From Collybia mongolica (lineage: Eukaryota; Basidiomycota; Agaricomycetes; Agaricales; Clitocybaceae), in contig JAAXNY010000010.1 in assembly GCA_013420905.1 (NCBI GenBank), positions 1 through 64,000 of the forward strand: a DNA stretch of 64,000 bases. Direction: 5' to 3'. This document shows positions 33,909 through 46,292 of this stretch, one piece after another. Every line of letters begins with the position of its first letter. The first letter of the stretch is position 1. The notes beneath the pieces were generated by a model. That model was not told the DNA's origin. It saw nothing but the letters and a program-made list of their open reading frames with translations, and made no database searches. The position numbers were made by a program, and so were the translations under genes.

Positions 33909-35918
33909 ATGTCGACTGAAGATGCACCAGCAGGAGATATCCAGATAAACGTCAAGGGTATGCCGCGCCACGCCACGCCACCCAAATCGACTCACTGATA
34001 TTTCCGACAACTCACCCCTAGGCCCGAGTGAGCTCAAGCTGCAAATCACAATCAGCCCTGACAAGTCTGTGATCGACCTCAAGCGCGCCATCGCGGCCCA
34101 GTCAGACGTCCCCGCCGACCGGCAGCGCCTCATCTACTCGGGGCGGGTGCTCAAAGACGATGATGCGCTCTCGGTGTACAAGATCCAGTCCGCGCATACA
34201 ATCCATATGGTCAAGGGGGCGGCACGCACAGGTGTGGACGCCCCTGGAGGTGCAGGGTCGGCACCGCAGCCTTTACCCGCGATGCAGGCGGGCCAGAACC
34301 CGCTCGACCCTCTGACACAGCTGAATAGCCACCGGGGGTATGGGGCGATGGCGGGCTTGAATCCGTTTGCAGATATGGGCGTGAATCCAAACGATCCGAA
34401 CATGGTGCGTGTATCATTCGCCCTGTGTCCTGTGCCCTATGTGCGTCGTCTGTGGAAGACGTAGCAACTGACGTAATGTATGCGCATGTACAGATGCAGA
34501 CGATGATGAACTCGCCACAATTCCTGCAGCAAATGTCGGCGATGATGTCGAACCCGGAGATTATGGAGCAGGTCATTGCGATGAACCCGCAGATGGCGCA
34601 GATGGGCCCGCAGATACGCGCTGCGCTCCAGAGTCCGCAGTTCCGTGAGATGGTGTGAGTTCCCCCTTCGCCTCCTCCGATGCGTTACGGCTTGGAATTC
34701 TGACAAATGCGTTTGTTTTTTGTGAAGGTCAAATCCTGAAAGGCTCCAGCAGATGCTCCAGATGGCAAGCTCTTTTCGGGGCGCAGGGTTCGGTGCGGAT
34801 CCGTTCGGTGCGTAGACTGTCTTTTCCCTCCCCTCTACATTACTTTCGCCATACTTGCAGCTATGTTTAAATCTGCTTTCTTTTTACTCTCTTCCTCCTC
34901 TACCCCCTCCTCATACCCGTTCTAACCAACCTTCGTACCTTCCCAGGCGCACCCAACTTATTCGGCTCTCCTCCCGCTACCTCACCTGGAAACGGGGGTG
35001 CAGCGCCTGCCCCAGGGACTCCATTTAACATGTTTGGCGGTGCCGGGGCCGCGCCCACTGCTGGCGCAGGAGCCGGCGCCGGTGCAGGAACTGGAGCGGG
35101 AGCAGGCGCAGGGGGATTCCCGTCATTCGACCCGGCGCTCATGACGTCGTTATTTGGCGGGGCGGGTCCGGGGGGCGCGTTTGGAGGTGCCCCTGCGCAG
35201 CCGACGGATACGAGGTCGCCGGAGGAGAGGTTCCAGGTGCAGTTGCAGGTGGGTGTTTGTGATCTTGTTCGTTTTTTCGTGTTCTTTCGGGTGGTTGAAT
35301 GTGGGGTCATGAGCATATGCGTTGAGGCGTTCGTGCGTACCGTTTTCCGCATTAGCCTTCCGGCTACCGGAGCTTTGGGGACTCGAATGTGGGCGCCTTT
35401 GAGTGACGGATGCGTGTTGGAGTCTGTAGAAGCTGGCGTCGGTGTTCGCTATCCTTTTTTGGGGAGGAGAATGGTGTAGAGGGACTGGTCTTGTATGGCG
35501 ACAGGCGTCGTGGTATATTGCGTTTGGTTAGGGGGTGTAGGTCTACTGTCCCTTGGGCAGGCGGAGTACGGTATGCGCGCGAGTGGATACGTGTTCGGTG
35601 TTCGTGTGTTTGTATATCCGTTCGTTTGTTCTTGTTCTGAGGTCGGTGGGCGTACGTGAGAGGGGGCGTATCCGTTTTTTGAGAAACCTTACACCTCGCA
35701 TACCTTCTCTGTCCGCCCCCTTTGACCTGTTTTGACCTTCTCCTTACATATTTTCTCCTTCTCTTCCTCCTTTAACGTACTCACCGGTACCTTTTCATTA
35801 ATAGCAACTCCAAGACATGGGATTCACGAACGCGGCCCAGAACGTGCGCGCTCTGCTCGCAACGGGAGGGAACGTGCATGCGGCGATCGAGTATATCTTG
35901 GGTGGGGGTGGGGTGTAG
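33909..35918 (+). CDS. dsk2: DSK2/ubiquilin, ubiquitin shuttle factor
   Basis: Delivers polyubiquitinated proteins to the proteasome. Six exons join in phase: 33909-33957, 34022-34404, 34494-34654, 34728-34807, 34947-35248 and 35805-35918, giving 362 residues. A ubiquitin-like domain (about residues 10-85: [35 protein letters not shown]) is followed by STI1-type Met-rich helices ([20 protein letters not shown]) and a Gly/Ala-rich linker with a GAGAGAGTGAGAGAG run. The C-terminal UBA domain reads [24 protein letters not shown] and AAIEYILGG. Intron 5 is unusually long for this locus (556 nt) and splits the UBA start. A fragment of a second DSK2 copy lies at about 38050-38350. Confidence 0.95.
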
Positions 35919-38049
35919 GTTTCCGTGTGAGTGCGGCGGCATTCGGGAGGTGAGGGGTTGAAATGAGTACTTCACGACACGAAAGAGGAAGGGAGGATTG
36001 AGAGGGAAGGAGGGATGTGAGGGAAGCACACATATCTTGAACATAGAGACTTGTATTTTGTTTATATCTCTTTCTGTCTTCTTTTTTCTTTGGTTCCGTT
36101 TGTATCGTTCCGCTTTGTTTTTTCTTTTATTTTGTGCTTGGGCTTGGACTGGTGTTTGGGTTGTGTGGCGAGTTGTGTGTAAGTGGGTTCGCTATACAGA
36201 CTTTGGCGTGAGGGAGAGGAAGGGGGCATGTATATGAGGGTCTGTGTGTGAATGTGGTAAGGCTGGTATATACACACCGCACACTGGCCCGTTATCTTCA
36301 CCTCTCCACTCGCGCGTCCGGGTGATGGAACGGTCACCGCCCTCACTTGTCGATTTAAAATAGGGTTGTTGATGTATATGAAGGTGTCCCGGTTCAGGTC
36401 GGGACCGGGACAAGCTGGATAAGAACGCCAGGAGAGGCAAGTTCAACAATCCCCCAATCGAATCGATGATCCTCAGAGCTCACCATACCATGGCAGATCG
36501 CCATTTATGACAGAGGGTGTTTTCATTACACCTCCAGGGGTGTGTGAAAATGCAATCCATCAACAAAATATCCAAACCCATCGTCGGGGTATGTGAATAG
36601 CAAGTGAAAGCTACGTGCATGCACCGTAACCTACAAGTCTCGTTGAAAAAAATATTGCATCCAGCCTGCCCCGGCCTTGAATCGAACAAGGAACTTCAAT
36701 TAAAATGTCTGAAAACGTCGATGATTGACTGAAGGTGTTACCATTACACTACCAGGGCGTTCCAGGATGTGTACCGTCCGACGTCTTATCTGATTGTTGA
36801 ACGTCGAAATTTCGAAGGTTTTAGGTGAGGATTCCTGTTAACGAACATCAGACATTAAACGTAGCGGTCTTATTTTACTTGAACCGCCGCCTGCTGTAGG
36901 GACTTTGGCTGTACGGGAGTTATGACTTGAAGCGATACTGTCACCGGTCGCCATTAAGTAAATCGTAGATGCGTACGGTGGCGCTGGCGCATGACAAACC
37001 CCCGAAGGTAACGGTATCTGTGAATTTACACCTATCGTCGGATGTAACAGTACCAGCGTACCTGACTCACCACCCACTTAGGACTGATTAACCTTGCTGC
37101 GGCGAGAAAGGAATAGATTATAGGATAAAACCCGGGTCGTAGGCAGCAGGCTAGTGACGCGCACATTTTTTCCGGAGCGTTCCCCCCATAGCCTGTGCCC
37201 GTTTCGTTCCCCGCGGTAGACTCGTTACGGTCCCTCGATGCGCAAACCTCTATCGAAGCTTCAAGTATCATTCACCGGTCTATTACCACACATGAATAAT
37301 ATAGGACCAAGTTCCAGACCCTTCAGTATAGTGGGTAGACACACATGGGGAGGACTCATCACTGCATGAAAAGATACGAAGCTGGGAACAGTCGGGTAGT
37401 TCTAATTATAGTGTCCGTTTTCGAGTTTCGGAAGGCGAGGGATTCGTATCTGTATAGAGGATATTGTTTGAGGAATAGGGTGAGGCGAAGGTAAGACTGA
37501 CGCCCATATAAATTAAATAATTTGCTGTATACTACTCGCCCGGAAAGGTTTATTGGGGCATTCGTAATCTCCCGACCTCAGGCTCGAACCAAATGGCCTT
37601 GTCTTGTAGAGTGCAGAAATAACGACCGTAGAACGTCAATTGATAAGTGATTCGTTGGTTCCTCTCTTTCAATAAATGTACTGGTTCATGTGTAGAGCGT
37701 GGAATGGACTCAAAAGGCTGGATAGCGGATATAATTAAGTGACACTGACAGAGAAAGGAAGGAAGCGGGTGTCTGCCGGAGCGCCGAGTCCGGGAACCGG
37801 AGCTTATTTTTGGAAAGAGAAAAGAAAAATGATGACGATGGGCCGTTTTACAGCCGTCCACCATTATTACGCTCTCAATATAAATACAAAATTTGAAGTT
37901 CGGCGAACATGTTCCTTGCTCTCCCCCCCACATAACATCCCTTCCTTTCTTTCTTATTCTCCTCCCTTCGAGCTCTTACCCTTCTTCTCTCCCCTCGCAT
38001 GCCTCTCTACCCCTGATCTCACCCCCCACCTCTCATCAACTGATCAACC
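35919..38049. other. 3' region of DSK2 and intergenic sequence
   Basis: Besides the tRNA-like sequence at 36667-36758 I see no gene. Frames such as 37550-37933 (-) and 37739-38170 (+) overlap each other and lack domains. Pyrimidine-rich sequence at 37920-38040 resembles the intron before DSK2 exon 5 and is probably the start of the duplicated DSK2 fragment. Confidence 0.45.
36667..36758 (-). tRNA. tRNA-like sequence with long anticodon loop (possible pseudogene)
   Basis: 92 nt on the minus strand: acceptor stem GCCCTGG/CCGGGGC with one G-U pair, discriminator A, A box TAGTGTAATGG, and T arm CCTTG TTCGATT CAAGG. The T stem is identical to that of the sequences at 29533 and 52347. The central arm (CTTCA/TGAAG) encloses about 31 nt without a clear anticodon. 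A diverged relative of those two sequences. Confidence 0.48.
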
Positions 38050-38350
38050 CCCACACTGGCAGCCATCGCGCACATGTATCCGTCTACCACGTCGCCGGGA
38101 GCAAGGGAAATACCTGTGTAGGGGACTCCATTTAATATGTACAATGGTGCCAGGGAAATGGCGCAGGTAGAATCAGAACTGCAGCAAGACATAGGTCTAT
38201 GGCTGGTCTAGGTATAGGAGGATTAGACGCTGATCGCGTCGAATTTGGCGGGGCCGCCACGCATGGCTTATTTGAGGATACTTTCGTTCAATGGACGGAT
38301 ATGAAGCCGCCGGGAAAGAAATTCCAAACATAAGGTGAGTGTTTTTTGTA
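38050..38350 (+). pseudogene. DSK2/ubiquilin exon 5 fragment, decayed
   Basis: Matches DSK2 exon 5 in order: GGGACTCCATTTAA at 38124 (compare 35019), ATTTGGCGGGGC at about 38242 (compare 35152), and GACGGATA..AAG..CGCCGG..AAATTCCA before a GGTGAGTGTTTTTTGTACTTG donor region (compare 35210-35265). The Gly/Ala repeat is lost and stops interrupt the frame. No UBL or UBA part was found beside it. Confidence 0.7.
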
Positions 38351-38869
38351 CTTGTTTTACCTTTGAGTTGGTTTGGCGTAAGCTGGCTGGAGACTCGGGA
38401 GCAGGGGCCAAGGGTTGGCATGTGTCAAGGTAAATATTGACTTGCTGATATAATATAATACGGGCGTACTATCGCACTGCAAATAATCTCCCTCACAACA
38501 AATACGTGCCTATATACGTGTATATTTATTAATTATACCTGGAGATATCCGCGACCATACGCTGGAGTGAACAAGCGTTCAAAAAGGTTCATGGAGGAAT
38601 TTCGCGGAGGCAAAAAAAAAATCGTGTCGGAACTCTACGGATCAGTCCTCGGACATACGTGAGTCTCGCGTCGCTGTACAAAGCATTCATCTCTTGGATA
38701 CACAGTTACTTGCACATTGGGGAGACCGATCGTACACGGGCTTGGTACGTCTTTCGTGTATTAGATCCGCACCCAACAACGGAAACTCTTCCTAGTTAAA
38801 TACTTGTGAATCCCCACTCAACAATTATGGATATTTAAGCCCGTGTACGGCTCACCCTCGAAGCAGGAA

Positions 38870-39300
38870 CGTTGAGTGCGATCCTTAACCAACAGGAGGA
38901 GGATATCGTGTGTAAAATGCTCTACGATGAGCGTTCCCATCTCGCTCAACTCGAACAAGAGATCCAACGTCTTGAACCTTGTTCTCAAGGACCTCTATGA
39001 GCAACGGGAGGCGTGCGTCGGGCGTATAGGCAGTTACTCTGCCGCACTTTCCCCTCACAAACGCTTGCCACCCTAGATACTTGCGAAGGCCTTTAGAGCT
39101 TCGCAGGGCGGCGAGTCAACTGCATTCCCACCAAGTAAGACGAAATCTCCTTGGGTTCTCTGTTGGGTGAGTTCATAGTGGCGGCAAGTGGCCCAGGCAG
39201 GAGGTTGTCTATAAAGTGACTTGGCAATGGATGGTTCACGATCGAACTAGGCAGCAGAGGCAGCATCCACTTGGATTCCCCAGCTTGGAGTAGAAACCAG
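38870..39300 (+). pseudogene. F-box protein fragment, decayed
   Basis: The coding remains read IVCKMLYDERSHLAQLEQEI (coiled lead-in), then SYSAALSPHKRLPP (the LSPxRRLPPEIL-type F-box entry common in basidiomycetes). Further on, SPWVLCWV..YWRQVAQAG resembles the PWVLGQVCSRWR stretch that follows. Stops and frame changes separate the pieces, and no intact frame longer than 66 codons remains. Confidence 0.6.
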
Positions 39301-41674
39301 ACATTCCCGGTGTCGTTGAGTCTGGGAAGCTCATCCCTTCATAATGACCCCCACCTTCGTGGTATCCTGGGCCCATACTTTCATAGACTCCAAAAATTCT
39401 TTTTAGATGTGCCCTCAGGTTTGTTTCCCGCCAGATTTGTCGGCCACTCATATCCATTTGACTGTTAGGAGTATTTAATCATATTTTGATAAATTAACGT
39501 ATGCAGGAGTTTCATTCTGCGAACACCCAATACTTATGAGGCTATGAGCGGAACCGTTCTAGCGAATAAGTCTGTGAAACTTCCCCAGTATTGACCTTGA
39601 TCCTTGATCCCAGGACGGATATGAGTGGAATTCTCAATCAGGGTTATGTGGACATTGCCAGCACGGATACAGAACGCTTGGAGAAGAAGCGTCCGGACAT
39701 GCAGATCTAATTTGAAATGGGAAGGCCCAGACCACAAGTTCGCCTAATTAATGAACGCGCGCAGTCGCATGTGTCTTAACGCATCTACGCTGTCGCATCA
39801 ACATCATCAGTGGTTTTACTGCATCACTTTCGAATTAAGCGCCAAATTACTCGTACGTCTTGACACCTCATTCATTCCATTCAAATTGGTGTTCTCGAAG
39901 AGGCTGAATTACAAAGCGGGCTCAAGGTGGAGACTGGAACATCGAATAAGATTAACTCTACCCAGAAAGGACGCATAGATCGTCGGGCCTACATAACATA
40001 AACTATACACCAATACTGCTACCACAACTACCTACCTTTACCTGGAATGTTATCGACTTATTCAATGGTTGTGCTCTCATTACAAACGAAAACCTACCAT
40101 ATTTTCAACGGCCCTCACAAGCTGGTTCTTGCGACTCGAATCTAGATGGAGAACACTCCCCAACGAACGCATATACCAGCGTGATTACTACATAAATCTT
40201 AGGATAATGGATCCACGCAGTCTCAGTGCTTAGTTTCAGGCTCAACGAGTTAATGCAAGGGCTGGCATCGTGTGGTGCACACCCTCGCGCATTTCCCTGT
40301 GGCTACGATATCTGTCGTTAGTGGCTGCTCTGGGTTTTAAAGGACTTTCGTTCAACAAGAAGCATGAAAACAACAGCCTGTCCCGTTGAGCCACACATTA
40401 TTTACCTAGCCCCTTGGTGGACACCACTCCCAGGTCCTAGTCCCGCGGTTGTGAACATTCTGGGGGCTATGCTACTATACCCGCTAACTCATAGCCATTC
40501 ATTCCCAAAATTATCAGTTGCCGGCATATTTCCCTAGCCCCGAATCAAACGTGGATCCTATAAACGATCATCATCGGTTCAAGGGATAGGCAATCGCAGA
40601 TGTTTCCGTTAAACTACTGGGGCCTGCAAGAATGTGTGCCGCTTGGTAATTACTTGTCATCCTGTACCAAAGATAGTGAGTGGACTTGCCTGCTGGAAGG
40701 TGTATGACTTGCTATAATCCTAGTCTTTGGTTTCATACTAGTTCAACACATTGTTTTTAAACTCTCCTCCTGAGCCTTGATGATTTTGAGAACACATTAT
40801 TTTTACCTGCCCCGGGATCAAACACGTATAGATTATGACTCCGCCAGGGTATATCTAGATGCCGACCATTAAGAAGTAATAATAATAGTGGAAACAAAAC
40901 GGTTGCATGTACCCGAGCGCATAGACTTGGGTGTGTTTGCTCCTCCTTTTAATTGCCATTTCTGATTTTTTGAATATCAGGTATGGTATTCCCCCAACGC
41001 GCCCCGGTGATATATTGGCAACACACCGCCATCAGTATCTGGCGCCTAGGCCCTATAAGCGCCGCCTGAAGACAGGCAGGGAAATCTAAAACGCCGACGT
41101 GATACCATTAGTAGTACTCGACAAACACTGGGGCATTTTACGTGCAAAGGACACTAAGTAGGGGTCGAGGGAGAAAAGGTGTGGGCGTTAACTGAGCCGA
41201 GTTCCGACAGTTCGAGTGGTCACCTGATGGTCACGTGAAAACTCAAGAAGTTTTTTTTTGTCTTCGTTGTCAATGTTTTACCACAAAATGTCAAGTTGAC
41301 ATCCAATCCCATGAACACTAAACCTCTCAAAGAAGGTTCATAACATTATGGAATTGCACCTTGCAAGGCTGTATCTATAGTACTATACAAGCTAATCATA
41401 TCGGGTGAGCAGTCATGAACGTTATGGCACGCCTATGTGAAATTTGCTAACTACCAAATGTCCAACCAGTTCAGCTCATTGGTGCACGAGATTTCATGGA
41501 AACAAGACAAAGTGCGGCTTGTATGACGTCCTCCGAAACGGCTACTCCTTGCTTATCTCTGAGAGTGTTATCTTTATAATGCTTCACAGGCTCTGCTCTC
41601 GTCGAACAACGATGCATTCTCTGTCGTTGCTCTGGTTCCTCTGGCGACTGGGTGGCTTCTGAATCATTATCTAA
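39301..41674. other. 2.4 kb without a credible gene
   Basis: Short unrelated frames only. It includes a degenerate tRNA-like stretch (40535-40624) and similar CCCCGGGATCAAAC-type sequence near 40812. T-rich runs occur near 41250. I see no other structure. Confidence 0.45.
40535..40624 (-). other. Degenerate tRNA-like remnant
   Basis: The minus strand has GGCCCCAGTAGTTTAACGG at the 5' end (A-box-like) and GTTTGATTCGGGGCTAGG at the 3' end (B-box-like), spaced as in the sequences at 29533 and 36667. The T stem no longer pairs. Probably a dead member of the same family. Confidence 0.35.
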
Positions 41675-42470
41675 TCAACAGTGAAGAACTGGGTCGTCCA
41701 AAACAACGGGATACATACCTCCGCCTAGCTCAAGCGATCCCCAGTGCCTCTCCTCGTCCGAATTCTGACCTCCGTTTGAGGTAGTTGTTGTGGTCGTGCT
41801 ATTAAATACATACACGGGCCGCTGGATACGGGGAATCATATTCTCCCCATTATCACTGTCGCTCTTCTTCAAGGCTAATGGCTCAGGTATATCGGCTTGC
41901 GAAGGCACAGCATCATATCGTGGTCCCAAAGTAGCCGTCCATCGCAATACACGCTCTCGTGTTGCATTTGTCCCTGAGGTAGTTTCCACGGACGATACAA
42001 GACTCGATTCTCTGTTCAGAGGTTGTCCCCCTCCATTACATGCCTCACGAAGGTTGTTCTAGACATCAGAAAGTCAGCTCTATTCCGATAAATGCCAAAC
42101 CGCTCCTCACTGTCGCCTTCCTGCCTTGGGCTGCGAGGCGTCGTATTTCGGGGCACTTGCTGCGGTGCTTGTGCCAGAGTCCAGGATAGTACTGTGATCT
42201 CTTATCGAGTTTGATCGTCTTCCCACAGCCCCTACACTCCACACTTTTCGATGTCGCGTTTCTCCCCCACAAATCTCGCTCAATCAACTGTCGTCGGGTC
42301 TTTTCGTCCATCACGTTTTTCTTCTTTCGTTTTTCTGACTCGAGAGGTGCCTGCTGTGTGGTACGTATCCGCTTTGTTGCTGTTCGGGACACATCTCCAC
42401 TTTCCGCCGGGTTGTTCTCGTTGGCGTTAGTTACTTCCTTGCTGGGAGGAAGCCTAACCAGTGAAACGCA
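41675..42470 (-). CDS. Hypothetical protein with C-x2-C...H...C motif
   Basis: Two exons are clear. The first holds a basic segment (RKKKNVMDEKTRRQLIERDL) and the motif CRGCGKTIKLDKRSQYYPGL followed by WHKHRSKC, a likely C2HC-type zinc-binding finger; it ends at K-A-T before a GTGAGG donor near 42110. The second runs from about 42060 to the stop at 41675 and is Ser/Thr-rich (VYVFNSTTTTTTSNGGQNSD). The start is uncertain: the frame runs upstream of the ATG at 42392 to about 42440, so an earlier exon probably exists. Fungal proteins with this LDxRxxYYPGLW motif are uncharacterised; DNA binding would be a guess. Confidence 0.65.
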
Positions 42471-43376
42471 TGTGAAGTGAGTACCGAACTATAGCCCACC
42501 AATTATAAGGCCCTACCTTGTCCCAGAGAAGCATAACTTCTGGTGCCCGTACACTAGTTGGATAATGTGGTTCAATGGCGCATCTTGGGGGTACTCAAAG
42601 GTGTATTCGCATCGTTTACAGCTATACGGCGGGAACGGGACTTGCAGAAGCTCAAATGCGATCTTGTCAAACGCCCTTCCTGATCTTCCCATCTACGTTG
42701 CCTACAATCGTGAGTAATTCTACGGTGGAGGTAAAGGTAGGAAAGTAGTGGATTCCTGTAGAACTCGTGGCCCTCGTGTGCGGCGGTTGGGACTCCCACG
42801 TGATTAGGAGTCACCCAACGACATGCTTTTTTTATCACGATAATCTGCTTCGCCTACTGCTGCGATGTACAATCCTTGATTATATCGCCATCGATAATGC
42901 TTTATAGGCGCTGTCCGTATATGCTTCATGATCGGTAGCGCTGGTCTGATCCCATTTGGAGGCATGATCAAGCCCGGAGGACGCCTAGTTCTCATCCAAG
43001 ATCGATCAGGCTGTGCGCCTGCCTCTTGTATCGGGCTGACACCTGATGTCTCGTTCTCGATCATCGATGCTCTTGCCTCGTGGATTCATCGTGTCTTGCG
43101 AGCCCAGGCTTCTGGCTTCAAAGGACGTGGCATGAATCACCCTGTTTCTGAGTTGTTGGAATCAAGCGGAAATGGTCTTCAGCAATCATATCGCAAGGAT
43201 CAATATGCTTTGGCCAGGCAACGATGTTTTGGAGATCGACGAGGAAGGGGAGCCAGCTTTCCCGGAAGCGTAGCACAATACCGGCCACACGCGTTCAACA
43301 CGAGGCAGACGTCAGACATGTAATCGCGCTGGCTCTCTGATAATAGTTTGTATCATCAGATCTCCCAAGTCATTCC
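42471..43376. other. Region with unassigned frames
   Basis: Frames of 131 codons at 42928-43323 (+) and 86-88 codons on the minus strand (42572-42838, 42804-43064) overlap. The minus-strand frames could be upstream exons of the C2HC protein, but no consistent splice chain was found. The plus frame contains KPGGRLVL, which alone does not support a methyltransferase. Confidence 0.35.
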
Positions 43377-44097
43377 ATGTCTGACAACGCAATGGGCGAA
43401 GGGACAGAATTCGTGTCGAAACGCTGTGAGTAATCGGATATTGAACACTGCAAGCTGATCAGTGGCTCATCGCATATAGTCGAAGCCGCAGACGCAGATG
43501 TCGTTTTTCGTTCCTGCGATACCTTTTTGTTCAGGATTCACCGAAAAATCTTGAATTTGCTCCTGGCTGTTTTCCACCCGCTGGTTTTGAAGCCCTCGAT
43601 GAAATTATCCCCTCACCGAGCAATCGTCAACTCTCGAGATACTCTTTCAATACGTCTATCCTATACATCGACCGGATATCTCTTCGGAACCCTTTCAAAA
43701 TTTAGCCCTCGTTGCAGAAGCTGCGAAGAAGTATAAGGTTTTCTCTGCGATGTACATATGCAAAATCATGATGATGTACGTCGCTTTATCTTTACACAAT
43801 ATATATCTCAATGCCTTTGTTATGGTATCCACAGAAGATAACATGCATACGAGATCTTTGTGTACGGCGAAGAGCATGGATACAAGGATGTCGTTCAAAA
43901 AGCTATCTGGTTTGTCCCGATTGGATGATAATACTCATATTTCCCAGATCCTCAGGTTCGATACCACCTGCCTGGTATTGGGGTCAAACCCTTCCTTTCT
44001 TACATATAACCAAACTCAGCTTGATATTCTGTATATATATCTTCAAAGGTGGATGGTGCGGTTGGGAGAGGATCCAACAACTTGGTTTAGCTTATAG
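43377..44097 (+). pseudogene. BTB/POZ domain protein 3, frameshifted
   Basis: Exon 1 (43377-43425) and the start of exon 2 (43480: EAADADVVFRSCDTFLFRIH) match the family. The frame is lost by apparent single-base deletions at an A5 run (43544-43548) and a C4 run (43609-43612). After both, the family sequence resumes (LEILFQYVYPIHRPD, VAEAAKKYKVFSAMYICK). Exon 3 (from about 43837) keeps IFVYGEEHGYKDVV but reaches TGA soon after WFVPIG, and the C-terminal half is missing. The homopolymer shifts alone could be assembly errors; the missing C-terminus argues for a real pseudogene. Confidence 0.75.
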
Positions 44098-44148
44098 AAC
44101 CTACATATTATCATTTGGGTCCACAGTACACTCATACAGAAGCGTGTA

Positions 44149-46091
44149 TCATTGTGGGCACGATGGCTGCAACCCGCACGCCTTATTCATACACTTCCAA
44201 TTCCCCATACTCTCCGAAATTCCTCTTCTGCCGCCTTCAACCCTTGTGTAAAACCGTGCTCTGAGTTTTGGATCAGTTTCCGACTTAACGCTCGAAGACG
44301 CCACCAACACACCATATTCCCAATACCCTTTTCCATAATCCTTCGTTCTCTGCCTCGCCCAAGCGCCCTTAAAGCCAAGCTCCGGTACGAGGACGATGTT
44401 TCCAGGGAGTTTGGAACCATGCCCCGCGGTGTTGAAAAACGTGTATGCATCGGCCCATCCAATGTCAAAGCCTTGGCCGAACCTCCAGTGCTCATACTCT
44501 CCAGGATACTGTGTCCAGTACGCGATATGATCCGCTGTGCAGTTCATCTCAGCGCATGGGTTTACTTAGAGTCGTATGAAATGGACTTACCAATCGCCTT
44601 CTCCCTCACATCCTTCCTCACAGGCTCACAACCCTCTCGCCGCTCTCTCGCGTCCCATCTCCTGCGATCAACCTTCATCTTCCCAACCCACCCAGGAAAA
44701 ACACCCGCCTCTACTGCATCACGGAAACTCCACCCCACGTCCTTCCCGCCTTTCTTCTTATACGTCCAGAAGAACCACCCACCGCACCACTTCTCATACG
44801 CCCCCAACTGCGCGCTTACATACTCCTTCCGCTCCCCATCCCGCCTCTCCAACGACCCCGGGTTCAGCGCCCCGCTCCACTCCCCAACCACTAGTCCCCC
44901 ACCCGCCCGTCCCAGACGCTCTGCTGCACGCTCAAATGACTTCTGTGTTCCCCCGCCCGGGTCAGCCAGTGCCCTGGCGTGCTGGCTTGCCTTCGTTGTG
45001 ATGTCCGAGCCTGTGAAGCATCTGTAAAGATGGTGGTCCAGCACGAGCAGCCCGCCCCTCAACGCCGGCGCCAACCGCTCCACAAACGCGACGTACGCGT
45101 CTGTGCGCCAGCACTCTCCCACGTAGAGTGGGATCTGCGGGTCGATGGCGCGTATCTCGCGGATCGCGGCGATGTACCAGTGCTGCAGGTCCGCGTCACT
45201 GGGCGGGTGCGGTTCGTTGAGGAGTTCGATGCCAACGATGTTTGGGAAGGGCTTGAGGAGCCGGACGAGTGTGCACAAAACGGTAATTGTGTGCTTCCGA
45301 CTCGCCTTGTCCGTAAAGAACTTTGCAGCATCCGAGGTGCCGGCGTGCGCGTCGTTATTTTGCTTCCCCGGAGCGGCGTGGAGGTCTGTATGATTAGTTT
45401 AGAGGGGATGGGAAATTTAGGCATAAGTCGACACGCCTATCAACACGCCCATTCCATATCTCCCCGCCGATTCAATAGCATTCGTAATCCTACTCCACGC
45501 ACCCTCGAAGACGTAACCAAAGTCATGAAACGCCGTTCCCTTTAGAACCGACGAATCTGCACCACACAGGTGGTAATATCCGATCTGCCACAAGGTTGAG
45601 CGTCCATTCCGCCTTGCTAAATAATTAACTGACCGGGATCCGCACAGTATTCACGCCCATCTGTGCCAGCCACGCGACGTCTGTCTCCCGAATCCACGTA
45701 TCCCAATGCTCCTCCAGGGTCCTCCGCGCATCCGCGCCCCGCGCGACGTCCAAATCACTCTGGCCTGGCGCGTGGGCTGATCGAAATGGGCCGTCGGTTA
45801 TCCAGCGTTCGAGGACGAACCAAGATCCTATAAGGTATATCCATGGGATTCATTCGGTAATCACATTCACGACTCCAGGAGGTACGTACCAAGGTTTACG
45901 CCCCGCTGCTTTCGAAAACGGAGGATAGTTTTATCGTTCATCTGGAGAGACGGAGCCGCCGCTGATGATGAAGGCGATTTAGGAGTCTCGCGGTGGATTT
46001 GATTTTTAACTAGTGTTGTAAGTTTGTGCATGGCGTTTTGTGTAGAAATGTAACGGATGATGGAGTCGAGTGGCGTGTTAGACAGGAGCAT
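44149..46091 (-). CDS. Glycoside hydrolase family 5 (exo-beta-glucanase type)
   Basis: Hydrolyses beta-glucans, probably in cell-wall remodelling. Coding blocks from the 5' end: KTILRFRKQRGVNLG (about 45890), a segment with FVLERWITDGPFRSAHAPGQ and MGVNTVRIP (45650-45830), and YYHLCGAD..VLKGTAFHDF (45450-45590). These are followed by the acid/base motif GIELLNEPHPP and the nucleophile motif VVGEWSGAL, with GGWFFWTYK in between. The last exon carries the C-terminal strand YWTQYPGEYEHWRFGQGFDI. Both catalytic glutamates are present. The first ATG in frame is 46091, but a later Met just before NDKTILRF may be the true start. No signal peptide is evident, which suggests an intracellular or unconventionally secreted enzyme. 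It diverges from the BTB gene at 46293 across about 200 bp. Confidence 0.88.
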
Positions 46092-46292
46092 CCGAAATCC
46101 GACTGAGAGGCTTTTTTGGGTAACGGCCGGGCCGAAGGATAGCAGCGGGAGAATTTCGTGCCCTTGATATTATGAAGATTTGTGAGGGCCTTGCCATGGC
46201 CCTCGACGAAGCGCCAAAGAGGCGCCCAGGACATGAGGTACCCTTATCAAATCCATGATCATCGATATCCGACTCTCTTTCAACGCTTTCAT

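Noticed and set aside
42928..43323. Possible methyltransferase because of KPGGRLVL
   Set aside because: Only this short match; no other SAM-binding motif, and frames overlap on both strands.
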